Positions 1 through 9,687 of a DNA stretch of 64,000 nucleotides are shown here, in pieces. This stretch comes from Nevskia soli DSM 19509 (GTDB lineage Bacteria; Pseudomonadota; Gammaproteobacteria; Nevskiales; Nevskiaceae): contig NZ_JONR01000001.1 of NCBI RefSeq assembly GCF_000711955.1, positions 390,223 to 454,222 of the forward strand. Direction: 5' to 3'. A program made the translations under genes and the position numbers. Numbering within the stretch: position 1 is the first letter of the stretch; every line of letters begins with the position of its first letter. The notes beneath the pieces were generated by a model. That model had not been told where the DNA came from. It saw nothing but the letters and a program-made list of their open reading frames with translations, and did not search any database.

Positions 1-113
1 ATGCTCGCCACCGTCACCTCCACCTCGGCGCGGCGCAGCACATTGATCAGGGTGACGGTCTCCAGGCTCTCCGAGCCGTGGGCCACCGGAATCAGGGCGG
101 TAGGCGATTTCAA
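1..113 (-). CDS. DJ-1/PfpI (YajL-like) family protein, 5' fragment
   Basis: Only the first 37 codons are in the window; the gene runs off the left edge. The reverse strand reads MKSPTALIPVAHGSESLETV and continues with INVLRRAEVEVTVAS. This matches the N-terminus of the YajL/DJ-1 family, where a short strand leads to PGSEETE; the Glu before the second strand assists the catalytic Cys, which would lie off-window. I chose the TTG at 113 because an AGGAGG Shine-Dalgarno sits six bases before it. An in-frame ATG at 131 would leave that AGGAGG inside the gene. Family members act in redox-stress protection or protein/nucleotide deglycation. It diverges from icd with a spacer of about 170 bp. Confidence 0.7.
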   Translation of the reverse strand, partial: MKSPTALIPVAHGSESLETVTLINVLRRAEVEVTVAS

Positions 114-281
114 GGCGATCCTCCTGGGCATTCTCCGCTGCGATTGACGCCCAGCCTACGCCGTTTGCGCGCGCCGGGCGACGCCCCCTCCGATGCTAGA
201 ATGCCACGATCGCGTGACCACAAGACACGGCCAAAGGCGACCGGGGCAGCATCGGCGCAAGGCTGAGGAGAAGGATTCCCC

Positions 282-2054
<1,773 letters not shown>

Positions 2055-2065
2055 GGCCCCCGGCA

Positions 2066-2830
2066 ATGCAGCAACTCGGCCTGCTGGTCATCGGCGACGA
2101 ACTGCTTTCCGGCAAGCGGACCGACCGCCATATGCCCCACGTGATCGGGCTGCTTGCCGCGCGCGGCATCGCCCTGGCCTGGGCGCAGTTCCTGGGCGAC
2201 GACGAGGCGCAGATCGCCGCCGCCATCGCCCAGGCGCGGGACCGCGGCGACGCGCTGCTGTCCTGCGGCGGCATCGGCGCCACCCCCGACGACTGCACCC
2301 GCCAGGCGGCGGCCCGCGCCTTCGGCGTGCCGCTGCTGCCGCACGCCGAGGGCATCGCCCTGATCGAGGCCGAGTACGGCGAGCGGGCGCTGCCCAACCG
2401 CGTGCTGATGGCACACTTCCCGCAGGGCGCCGCGCTCATTCCCAATCCCGTCAACCGCATCGCCGGCTTCTCCATCGGCGATTGCTACTTCGTGCCCGGC
2501 TTCCCCGAAATGGCCTGGCCGATGCTGCAATGGGTGCTGGACGGGCCCCTGCGCCGCCTGCACCGCGCCGATCCCCCGGTGGAGTTTTCCCTGCGCGCCT
2601 ACGGGTCCAACAGCGAGGGCGACCTGCTCGAGCTGATGGAAGGCACCCTGCGTGAATTCCCCGCGGTGAAGCTATCCAGCCTGCCGTACCGCGGCGACGG
2701 CAGCCGCCCCCGCCACATCGAGTTCGGCATCAAGGGCCCCGCGCCCGACGCCAGCGCGGCCTTCCTCTGGTTCCGCCAGCGCCTGGCGCTGCGGCCGGAC
2801 ATGACCATCGAAGACCTGCGCGTCCCCTGA
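2066..2830 (+). CDS. CinA/MoaB-type MoCF-domain protein
   Basis: 254-residue protein consisting essentially of a MoCF_biosynth (molybdopterin-binding) fold. It shows VIGDELLSGKRTDRH at residues 8-22 and the signature GGIGATPDD at 68-76, as in the N-terminal domain of competence/damage-inducible CinA and in MoeA/MogA. The C-terminal nicotinamide-nucleotide amidase domain of full CinA is absent. Stand-alone versions are common and mostly of unproven function; molybdopterin or ADP-ribose-pyrophosphatase-like roles are known in relatives. It starts 11 bp after icd on the same strand, so it is probably co-transcribed with it. The start is the first ATG after the icd stop. Confidence 0.8.
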   Translation: MQQLGLLVIGDELLSGKRTDRHMPHVIGLLAARGIALAWAQFLGDDEAQIAAAIAQARDRGDALLSCGGIGATPDDCTRQAAARAFGVPLLPHAEGIALIEAEYGERALPNRVLMAHFPQGAALIPNPVNRIAGFSIGDCYFVPGFPEMAWPMLQWVLDGPLRRLHRADPPVEFSLRAYGSNSEGDLLELMEGTLREFPAVKLSSLPYRGDGSRPRHIEFGIKGPAPDASAAFLWFRQRLALRPDMTIEDLRVP

Positions 2831-3007
2831 AACCGGCCTCAACCGGCCTGTGCCGGGCATTTACCGACGGACGGTCGCCATGACATCGTTGTCCGGCCAC
2901 CGCCGAGGCGCTCCTGTGGCAAATCCCGGTTTCCGGTTCGACTCTTGCAGCGCTAAACTGCAGCCAACGGATGTGGTTGCCAGGGATGGGGAGGGATGGA
3001 GTTGCGC

Positions 3008-4393
3008 ATGCGCTTGCCCAGGTTTGCCTTTACTTGCGCATTGTTCGCCCTGGGCGCGGGCGTGGCCTTGCTGTTGGCCTGGAAATTCGGCTGGACCTGG
3101 CTGATCCAGGTAGTGCCGCATCAGCCGGCCGAGGTGCCGCTGACCGGCCTGTGCCTGTGCCTCGCCGCTCTGACCCTGGCCGCCTGCACCGCCAACGCGG
3201 TCAACAAGCGGCCTCTGCCGCTGCGCGGCGGCCAGTTCCTCGCCATGATCCTCGCCGCCATCGGCGCCCTGGTGCTGGCCGAATACATCCTGGGCCTGGA
3301 AAGCGGCCTCGGCGACCTGCTCTACGCCCGCCAGATGCATGAAGTCGACATCGACTTCGACGGCCGGCCCTCGCCGCAGACCGCACTCACCTTCGTCCTC
3401 TTCGGCATCGCCGCCTGGCTCTACTTCGGCCGGCGCCGCGACCGTTTCGACCTGGCGGACGTCGCCGCCGCCGCCAGCCTGTTCCTGCCCGCCGCCGCCC
3501 TGCTCAGCTACCTGTTCGACCTCGACCGCCTGGGCCAGGCCCAGGCCGGCATCCGCTTCGGCATGCCGCCGCTGGCGGCGCTGAGCATGACCCTGCTCGC
3601 CGCCGGCCTGCAGAGCCTGCATCCCGGCCGTGGTCTGGCCAGCCTGCTCTCGGCCCAGCCCGACGGCGGTCTCGCCAGCCGGCGCATGCTGCTGGCCGCG
3701 GTGCTGGTGCCGGCGCTGTTCGGCTACCTCCAGGTGTGGGCCATCCGCCAGGGCATCATCGACCTGTCGCTCGGCGTGGCCATCACCGTCGCCGCCAGCG
3801 TCATGGTGTTCGTGGTGCTGCTGATCTGGAACGCCGAACTGATCATGCGCCTCTACGTCGAGCAGCGGCAGCAGCTGGCCCTGCGCGAGGAGCAGGCGCG
3901 CCGCGAGGCCGCCACCGATTCCCTGACGCTGCTCTACAACCGCCGCGGCTGGGAACAGTGCCTGCTGATCGAGGAGCAGCGCAGCCAGCGCGAAAACCTC
4001 GACGCCGGCATCTTCGTCATCGACCTGGACGGTCTCAAGGCGGTCAACGACCGCGAGGGCCACGCCAGCGGCGACGCCCTCCTGCAGCGCGCCGCCCAGG
4101 CCCTGCGCGGCTGCGTGCGCCGCCGCGACGTGGTGGCCCGCGTCGGCGGCGACGAATACGCCTTCCTCGCCACCGACATCGTGCCGGAGGTGGCGCCGAT
4201 GGTGGAGGAGCGGCTGCGCCGGGCCTTGCAGGCCGTGGGCGTCTCCGCCTCCATCGGCCATGCCCTGCGCAGCGTGCATGGCAGCCTGCCCAGCGCTGCC
4301 GAAGTGGCGGATCGCGCCATGTACGAGGACAAGCGGGCGCGCAAGGTCGGGCGGGATGCCATCACGACTCTGCTGCCTTTCAGCGGCTCCTGA
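3008..4393 (+). CDS. Membrane diguanylate cyclase (GGDEF)
   Basis: Makes c-di-GMP from two GTP. The N-terminal ~275 residues hold about eight hydrophobic segments forming an unclassified membrane sensor. A short helix (about 280-305) precedes a GGDEF domain: the DxLTxLxNRR entry motif (DSLTLLYNRRGW), DLDGLKAVND, and the catalytic loop GGDEY at about 380-384 (Tyr replaces the usual Phe). RRRD lies five residues before the loop and matches the RxxD product-inhibition I-site, so feedback control is likely. There is no EAL domain. I prefer ATG 3008, with GGAG six bases upstream; ATG 2996 abuts its purine run and has no usable spacing. Confidence 0.85.
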   Translation: MRLPRFAFTCALFALGAGVALLLAWKFGWTWLIQVVPHQPAEVPLTGLCLCLAALTLAACTANAVNKRPLPLRGGQFLAMILAAIGALVLAEYILGLESGLGDLLYARQMHEVDIDFDGRPSPQTALTFVLFGIAAWLYFGRRRDRFDLADVAAAASLFLPAAALLSYLFDLDRLGQAQAGIRFGMPPLAALSMTLLAAGLQSLHPGRGLASLLSAQPDGGLASRRMLLAAVLVPALFGYLQVWAIRQGIIDLSLGVAITVAASVMVFVVLLIWNAELIMRLYVEQRQQLALREEQARREAATDSLTLLYNRRGWEQCLLIEEQRSQRENLDAGIFVIDLDGLKAVNDREGHASGDALLQRAAQALRGCVRRRDVVARVGGDEYAFLATDIVPEVAPMVEERLRRALQAVGVSASIGHALRSVHGSLPSAAEVADRAMYEDKRARKVGRDAITTLLPFSGS

Positions 4394-4443
4394 TTTCGTT
4401 CCAGTTGAAGGCTCGATCGTTTTAAGCGCGAACCTTTCAAGCC

Positions 4444-4476
4444 CGTCATTCCGGCGAAAGCCGGAATCCAGGGGGC
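4444..4476. repeat. CGTCATTCC-type dispersed palindrome
   Basis: The arms ATTCCGGC and GCCGGAAT face each other across a short AAA-containing loop, with CGTC before and CAG after. Related copies lie at 13597-13624 and 32406-32474. It sits between the converging ends of the GGDEF gene and the RNase gene. Confidence 0.7.
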
Positions 4477-4492
4477 AGCGACGTACTTGCCG

Positions 4493-5122
4493 TCAGCGCA
4501 CCGGCCGCAACACCGTACTACCCCCGCACTCATCACGCACATCGGACCCACAGGTCCGTGGACTCAGTTCACGCGTCAGGCACACCCGCACTTCCTGCAG
4601 GTAATGCCCCGAGCACTGCACCGCCAGGTCCGCTTCGCGCAGTCCCGGATTGGCACCCACGAAATCCCGCTTCAACTGCGCCGGATCAACCGTGAGGTAA
4701 TGGTCGAGCGAACGGTAAGTCTCGGGAATGCGCACGCTGCGGTAAGCCCGCGTCACCGTGTCGAAATAGTCGTCGGCGCCCAGGCCACTGCAGGCGCCGT
4801 GGCTGCGCCACTCGTGGATGATCAGGCCGCGGCTGGGCATCAGCGGCAGCATCCGCGCGATGGTGTCGTCGCCGACCCGCTCGCGGCCGCCGCAATCTTG
4901 CGGATAGCCGCGCTCGTTCTGCGGCCACAGCCCGTGCGCGACGAAAGCGTAAGGGCGGCTGCACTGCAGCCCGTCGTCGCGGTGCGAGCCGGCGCAGTAT
5001 TGCGGCGACCAGGACAGGCTGAGGAGGTAGTAGTCGAAGCGGCCGGACTGGTCGGCATGAGCCGTGGAAGTGGCCAGAGCCACCACGCCGAAGGCGAAAA
5101 GGCGTTTCGCCCCGAACCACAA
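4493..5122 (-). CDS. Ribonuclease T2 family, secreted (RNase I-like)
   Basis: Endoribonuclease that cleaves RNA through a 2',3'-cyclic phosphate. Both catalytic segments are intact: CAS I as FVAHGLWPQ (about residues 61-68) and CAS II as EWRSHGAC (about 104-111), each with its catalytic His and with paired cysteines around. A signal peptide ends at STAHA/DQ, so the enzyme acts in the periplasm or outside. The frame stays open upstream to an ATG at 5218, but that extension is encoded by a dispersed repeat (PLPRPSPAGGRG). I therefore place the start at TTG 5122, just before a normal signal peptide; this start lacks a clear Shine-Dalgarno and is uncertain. Confidence 0.85.
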   Translation of the reverse strand: MWFGAKRLFAFGVVALATSTAHADQSGRFDYYLLSLSWSPQYCAGSHRDDGLQCSRPYAFVAHGLWPQNERGYPQDCGGRERVGDDTIARMLPLMPSRGLIIHEWRSHGACSGLGADDYFDTVTRAYRSVRIPETYRSLDHYLTVDPAQLKRDFVGANPGLREADLAVQCSGHYLQEVRVCLTRELSPRTCGSDVRDECGGSTVLRPVR

Positions 5123-5157
5123 AGACGCAAACGGAAAAAAACGAAACAGACTCAATT

Positions 5158-5183
5158 CCCCTCTCCCACCTGCGGGAGAGGGG
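5158..5183. repeat. CCCTCTCCC-type palindrome
   Basis: A perfect 10-bp inverted repeat, CCCCTCTCCC / GGGAGAGGGG, with a six-base loop, followed by a G-rich tail. It lies upstream of the RNase T2 gene and extends that open reading frame artificially. A relative is at 13464-13492. Confidence 0.75.
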
Positions 5184-5245
5184 CGGGGGAGCGGGAGCGC
5201 GCAGCGCGCAAGCACCAATCCGGAAAGACGAAGGCCATGGCCAGC

Positions 5246-5692
5246 CTACTCCGCGCCGGACTCGGGCAACTGGAACACCAGCTGTTTGTGTCCGCCACGT
5301 TTGAGCTCCACCGCCTGGGTCTTGCTCCACGACGCCGAACCGGCAGTGATGCGGTACTTGCCGGCCGGCAGGTCCACCAGCATGAAGGGACCGTCGGGTT
5401 TGATTTCCAGAATCGGCGCGCCATCGGCCTTGAGAATGGTCACCAGCTCGGGCGCGCTATAGGTTTCGTGCTGGTCGATGCGGGCGACAAAGGTCAGCGA
5501 CAGCGGATACTTCGCCGCCGCCGCTCTGATCGCCTGTGACTCGTCCAGGCCGATACCGCCGCTCAGGTAACTGATGTCGCCCGAGTGCTGCAGCGGCGGC
5601 AGCGCACCGTCGTCGCCATGGGCGGCGAAGCCGAGCAGCAGGGCCGCCGCGGCGAGCCATGCGCCGCTTCGACCATGCCTGACCGGGTTCAT
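5246..5692 (-). CDS. Secreted protein with carboxypeptidase-regulatory-like fold
   Basis: 148-residue exported protein with a signal peptide (WLAAAALLLGFAAHG). A helical LDESQAIRAAAAKYPL segment is followed by a beta-rich region ending in DGPFMLVDLPAGKYRI, the turn typical of carboxypeptidase-regulatory-like or transthyretin-like beta-sandwich modules. No catalytic residues are visible and the function is unknown. It lies 16 bp downstream of ppsA on the same strand and may be co-transcribed. ATG 5692 is preferred over ATG 5701; both give the same signal peptide. Confidence 0.7.
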   Translation of the reverse strand: MNPVRHGRSGAWLAAAALLLGFAAHGDDGALPPLQHSGDISYLSGGIGLDESQAIRAAAAKYPLSLTFVARIDQHETYSAPELVTILKADGAPILEIKPDGPFMLVDLPAGKYRITAGSASWSKTQAVELKRGGHKQLVFQLPESGAE

Positions 5693-5708
5693 CGCGCCCA
5701 TCCCGGCA

Positions 5709-8078
5709 TCAGGCCTTTTGCCCCGCCAGGAACAGCCAGGTCTCGACCACCGTGTCCGGGTTCAGGCTCATGCTCTCGATGCCCTCGTCCAGCAGCCAGC
5801 GCGCCAGGTCCGGATGATCGGAAGGGCCCTGCCCGCAGATGCCGACGTACTTGCCCTGGCGGCGGCAGGCGGAGATGGCCAGGTGCAGCATCTTCTTCAC
5901 CGCCGGGTCGCGCTCGTCGAAGCCCGCGGCCACCGTGGCCGAGTCGCGATCGAGGCCCAGGGTCAGCTGGGTCATGTCGTTGGAGCCGATGGAGAAGCCG
6001 TCGAAGTACTCGAGGAATTCGTCGGCCAGGATGGCGTTGCTCGGCAGTTCGCACATCATGATCAGCTTGAGGTCGTTCTTGCCGCGCTCCAGGCCGTTTT
6101 CCTTGAGGATCTCGCAGACACGCCTGGCTTCGCTCAGGGTGCGCACGAACGGTATCATCACCTGCACGTTCTTCAGGCCCATCTCGTCGCGCACGTACTT
6201 CAGCGCCTTGCACTCGAGGTCGAAGCAGGGGCGGAAGGCCTCGGAGATGTAGCGCGAGGCGCCGCGGAAGCCCAGCATCGGGTTTTCCTCGTGCGGCTCG
6301 TAGCGGCTGCCGCCGACCAGGTTGGCGTATTCGTTCGACTTGAAATCCGACAGGCGCACGATCACCGGCTCCGGCGCGAACGCCGCCGCGATCATGCCGA
6401 CGCCTTCGGCCAGGCGCATCCAGAAATAATCCAGCGCGCTGGGGTAGGCGGCGATCATCGGGTCGATGATGCGGCGCACGTCCGCCGGCTGCTTGTCCAG
6501 TTCCAGCAGCGCCTGCGGATGGATGCCGATCTGGCGGTTGACGATGAACTCCAGGCGCGCCAGGCCGACGCCGCGGTTGGGCAGGCTGGCGAAATCGAAG
6601 GCCTGCTCCGGCGTACCGACGTTCATGGTGATCTTCACCGGGATCTCCGGCATCTTGTCCAGCTCCACCTCGTCGACGGCGAAGTCGATGTGGCCGTCAT
6701 AGACGAAGCCGGTATCGCCCTCGGCGCAGGACACCGTGACCTCGACCCCGTCGCGCAGGCGCTCGGTGGCGTCACCGGTGCCGACCACGGCGGGGATGCC
6801 CAGCTCGCGCGCGATGATCGCGGCGTGGCAGGTGCGGCCGCCGCGGTTGGTGACGATGGCGGAGGCGCGCTTCATCACCGGCTCCCAATCGGGATCGGTC
6901 ATGTCGGTGACCAGCACGTCGCCGGGCTGTACCCGCGTCATCTGGTCCAGCGAGGTGAGGTTGCGCACCTTGCCGGCGCCGATCTTCTGGCCGATGGCGC
7001 GGCCTTCGGCCATCACCTTGCCGCGGCTCTTCAGCTTGTAGCGGCGCAAGGTGTTGCCGGAGGCGCGCGACTTCACCGTTTCCGGACGCGCCTGCAGGAT
7101 GTAGATCTTGCCGTCGAGGCCGTCCTTGCCCCACTCGATGTCCATCGGACGGCCGTAGTGGGCCTCGATGGTCACGGCCTGGGTGGCGAGATCGGTGATG
7201 TCGGCGTCGTTGAGCGAGAACTGGCGGCGCTCGGCCTCGGCCACCGGCACGAACTCGACGGCCTTGCCGCCGCTGTTGGCGTAGACCATCTTCTTGGCCT
7301 TCTCGCCCAGGCCGCGCTTGATGATGGCGGGGCGCTTGGCCTTCAGGCCCGGCTTGTAGACGTAGAACTCGTCCGGATTCACCGCGCCCTGCACCACGGC
7401 CTCACCCAGGCCGTAGCTGGAGGTGATGAACACCGCGTCGCGGAAGCCGGACTCGGTGTCCATGGTGAACATCACGCCGCTGCTGCCGATGTCCGAGCGC
7501 ACCATGCGCTGCACGCCGGCCGACAGCGCCACCTTGGAGTGGTCGAAGCCCTGGTGCACACGGTAGGCGATGGCGCGGTCGTTGAACAACGAGGCGAAGA
7601 CTTCCTTCATCTTCTCCAGCACGTCCTCGATGCCGCGCACGTTGAGGAAGGTTTCCTGCTGGCCGGCGAAGGAGGCGTCGGGCAGATCCTCGGCGGTGGC
7701 GGAGGAGCGCACCGCCACCGAAATCTCGACGCCGGCCTCGTCCAGCAGCTGCTGGTAGGCGGCGCGGATCTCTTTTTCCAGCGCGGCGGGGAAGGGCGCC
7801 TTGACCACCGCCTCGCGGATCGCCTTGCCGGTCCTGGCCAGGGTCTGCACATCGTCGACGTCCAGCGCCGACAGCTGCGCGTTGATGCGGTCCGCCAGGC
7901 CCTCGTGGGCCAGGAACTCGCGGTAGGCCTCGGCCGTGGTGGCGAAGCCATCCGGCACGCTGACCCCGGCCTTGCTCAGGTGCTGGATCATCTCGCCCAG
8001 GGAGGAATTCTTGCCGCCGACGAGTTCGACGTCGTGCATGCCCAGCTGCTTGAACCAGAGTACGGTCGGGGTGCCCAT
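5709..8078 (-). CDS. ppsA: Phosphoenolpyruvate synthase
   Basis: Converts pyruvate, ATP and water to PEP, AMP and Pi, the gluconeogenic entry step. It has 789-790 residues, like E. coli PpsA (792). An N-terminal ATP-grasp nucleotide-binding domain (NSSLGEM...SSATAEDLPDASFAGQQET) leads to the swivelling phospho-His domain with GGRTCHAAIIARELG. His418 is the phosphorylated residue, and Thr416 corresponds to the threonine that PpsR phosphorylates. The PEP/pyruvate barrel ends in GLDRDSA and CGQGPSDHPD. The frame is open to 8177, but ATG 8078 has AAAGGA upstream and matches the family start. Its regulator ppsR is 470 bp away, divergent. Confidence 0.96.
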   Translation of the reverse strand: MGTPTVLWFKQLGMHDVELVGGKNSSLGEMIQHLSKAGVSVPDGFATTAEAYREFLAHEGLADRINAQLSALDVDDVQTLARTGKAIREAVVKAPFPAALEKEIRAAYQQLLDEAGVEISVAVRSSATAEDLPDASFAGQQETFLNVRGIEDVLEKMKEVFASLFNDRAIAYRVHQGFDHSKVALSAGVQRMVRSDIGSSGVMFTMDTESGFRDAVFITSSYGLGEAVVQGAVNPDEFYVYKPGLKAKRPAIIKRGLGEKAKKMVYANSGGKAVEFVPVAEAERRQFSLNDADITDLATQAVTIEAHYGRPMDIEWGKDGLDGKIYILQARPETVKSRASGNTLRRYKLKSRGKVMAEGRAIGQKIGAGKVRNLTSLDQMTRVQPGDVLVTDMTDPDWEPVMKRASAIVTNRGGRTCHAAIIARELGIPAVVGTGDATERLRDGVEVTVSCAEGDTGFVYDGHIDFAVDEVELDKMPEIPVKITMNVGTPEQAFDFASLPNRGVGLARLEFIVNRQIGIHPQALLELDKQPADVRRIIDPMIAAYPSALDYFWMRLAEGVGMIAAAFAPEPVIVRLSDFKSNEYANLVGGSRYEPHEENPMLGFRGASRYISEAFRPCFDLECKALKYVRDEMGLKNVQVMIPFVRTLSEARRVCEILKENGLERGKNDLKLIMMCELPSNAILADEFLEYFDGFSIGSNDMTQLTLGLDRDSATVAAGFDERDPAVKKMLHLAISACRRQGKYVGICGQGPSDHPDLARWLLDEGIESMSLNPDTVVETWLFLAGQKA

Positions 8079-8215
8079 GCTTATTTCATCCTTTGTGCCG
8101 CCGTCAGGCCACCGCGGGCGACGCGGCGGCGCTGCAACGGGTTGTTGCGGAATTGCCGAATGGGACTGGTTGATCATTATTTGACCGTACCGGCCAAACG
8201 TATGACCACCAGGCT

Positions 8216-8545
8216 CTACACTAGTTTAAGGCCGATGATGGAGATCAGCAGCATCGCCATGAATACCAGCCGGGCCGGGGTGGTCGGATCGCCGAACCAG
8301 ACGATGCCGACGATTACCGTGCCGAGCACGCCGATGCCGGTCCAGATGGCGTAGGCGGTCCCCAGCGGGATACCCTTGATGGCCAGGTTCATCATGCTGA
8401 AGCTGGCCAGGGCGAAGAGGCAGAATGCCACCACATAGCCCGGCCGTTCCATCGAAAAGCCGTTGGACAGCTTCATCATCGTGGTAAAACCGATTTCGAA
8501 TACGCCGGCGAGAAACAGGTACAACCAGGGCAACTGAGTCGTCAT
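8216..8545 (-). CDS. Small multidrug resistance (SMR) transporter, Gdx/SugE-like
   Basis: 109-residue membrane protein with four hydrophobic segments. The family's essential Glu is in helix 1 (LAGVFEIGF), and helix 3 carries GTAYAIWTGIG. It ends in IIGLKL, which is closer to SugE/Gdx guanidinium exporters than to EmrE. SMR proteins are dual-topology dimeric proton antiporters in the inner membrane. It lies between ppsA and ppsR on the ppsA strand, 137 bp upstream of ppsA. Its ATG (8543-8545) is one base from the divergent ppsR ATG, so each gene's ribosome-binding region lies inside the other gene. No strong Shine-Dalgarno is visible. Confidence 0.88.
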   Translation of the reverse strand: MTTQLPWLYLFLAGVFEIGFTTMMKLSNGFSMERPGYVVAFCLFALASFSMMNLAIKGIPLGTAYAIWTGIGVLGTVIVGIVWFGDPTTPARLVFMAMLLISIIGLKLV

Positions 8546-8546
8546 T

Positions 8547-9362
8547 ATGAGTGTGCAGAGAACCGTATTTTTCGTGTCCGACGGCACCGGCATCACCGCC
8601 GAAACGCTGGGCGGTACGCTGCTGACGCAGTTCGAGGGAGTGGACTTCGCGAAGACCACCTTGCCGTTCATCAACACGCCGGAGAAGGCGCGGGTGACGG
8701 TGGACTATATCAATCACCTCGCCGCCACGGCCAGCGCGCGGCCGATCGTGTTCAGCACCACGGTCAACGAGGAGGTGCGCGCCATCCTGCGCGGCGCCCA
8801 GGTGCAGTTCCTGGACCTGTTCGACACCTACGTCCCGCCGATCGAGGCCGAACTGGGCCTGAAGTCCAGCCACGCCCAGGGCCGCGCCCACGGCATGGCC
8901 GACGCTGACCGCTACCATGCGCGCATCGACGCGATGAACTACGCCATGGAGCACGACGACGGCCAGAGCACCCGCGCCCTGGGCCGGGCCGACGTCATCC
9001 TGATCGCCCCCTCGCGCTGCGGCAAGACCCCGACCACGCTCTACCTGGCTCTGCAGCACGCCATTTTCGCCACCAACTTCCCGATTACCGAGGACGACCT
9101 GGAGCATCTGCGCCTGCCCAAGGCGCTGGAAGGCTTCGAATCCAAGCTGTTCGGCCTGTCCTCCGACCCGGAGCGCCTGTCCCAGGTGCGCAGCGAGCGC
9201 CGCCCGGGGTCCAAGTACGCTTCCCTGGCCCAGTGCGGCTACGAACTGCGCCAGGTGGAGCAGCTCTACCGTCGCCGCAACGTGCCCTTTGTCAATTCGG
9301 CCAATATGTCGATCGAGGAGATCGCCGCCACCGTGATCCAGGAAAAGGGACTGCGGCGGTAA
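8547..9362 (+). CDS. ppsR: PEP synthetase regulatory protein (kinase/pyrophosphorylase)
   Basis: Bifunctional DUF299 protein that inactivates PEP synthase by ADP-dependent phosphorylation of the threonine next to the catalytic His, and reactivates it by Pi-dependent dephosphorylation. It has 271 residues, close to E. coli PpsR (277). The start VFFVSDGTGITAETLG is the family signature, and the P-loop-like PSRCGKTP is at residues 155-162. SMSIEEIA near the C-terminus is also typical. Its target ppsA is nearby and divergent. The start is fixed by homology; there is no convincing Shine-Dalgarno in the overlapped SMR region. A terminator hairpin follows at 9407. Confidence 0.94.
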   Translation: MSVQRTVFFVSDGTGITAETLGGTLLTQFEGVDFAKTTLPFINTPEKARVTVDYINHLAATASARPIVFSTTVNEEVRAILRGAQVQFLDLFDTYVPPIEAELGLKSSHAQGRAHGMADADRYHARIDAMNYAMEHDDGQSTRALGRADVILIAPSRCGKTPTTLYLALQHAIFATNFPITEDDLEHLRLPKALEGFESKLFGLSSDPERLSQVRSERRPGSKYASLAQCGYELRQVEQLYRRRNVPFVNSANMSIEEIAATVIQEKGLRR

Positions 9363-9406
9363 GCACTCCGGTAACCTCGGTTGCGCAGGGATGTAATGGC
9401 CCCGTA

Positions 9407-9430
9407 AGAGAGGCCGCTTAGCCTCTCTTT
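9407..9430 (+). terminator. Rho-independent-type terminator of ppsR
   Basis: A perfect 9-bp stem, AAGAGAGGC / GCCTCTCTT, with a six-base loop, 45 bp after the ppsR stop. The T-run is short and forms part of the stem. Confidence 0.65.
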
Positions 9431-9563
9431 CAAGGGACTACAGGCCCAGGGACGGGCACCCCCCGCTTCAATCTTGTTCCGCGGCGCGCAGCCGGATTCC
9501 GGCGCGACTACGCCCAACGGATGATCCCCGCTGCGTCACAAACGCTAGAATTGGGAGACTTGG

Positions 9564-9630
9564 TGGACGTCCTGTCCAAGAACCGGTCACGGTGTACATC
9601 CTGTACAAGATACCGGTCATCCATGACCGG
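9564..9630. repeat. Cluster of three small palindromes (RTCCT-loop family)
   Basis: Two tandem units occur: TGGAC-GTCCT-GTCCA followed by AGAACCGGTCAC, then TGTAC-ATCCT-GTACA followed by AGATACCGGTCAT. The second tail is itself half of a perfect hairpin, CCGGTCAT-CC-ATGACCGG (9613-9630). Loop and tail are constant while stem bases change in pairs. A third unit lies upstream of clpB at 40146. The rest of the 325-bp spacer between ppsR and the reductase gene (9431-9563 and 9631-9687) shows nothing recognisable. Confidence 0.7.
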
Positions 9631-9687
9631 ACTTTTCAAACAAGCAACGGCTCTAGCGGGCAGAGCGATCAACTGGCATAGGAAATC

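Noticed and set aside
197..202. TAGAAT as the icd promoter
   Set aside because: No -35 hexamer at 16-18 bp upstream; a TTGACG at 144-149 is much too far. Left as a note only.
5574..8354. 926-aa plus-strand frame opposite ppsA
   Set aside because: Antisense of ppsA with no recognisable domain; open only because of GC bias.
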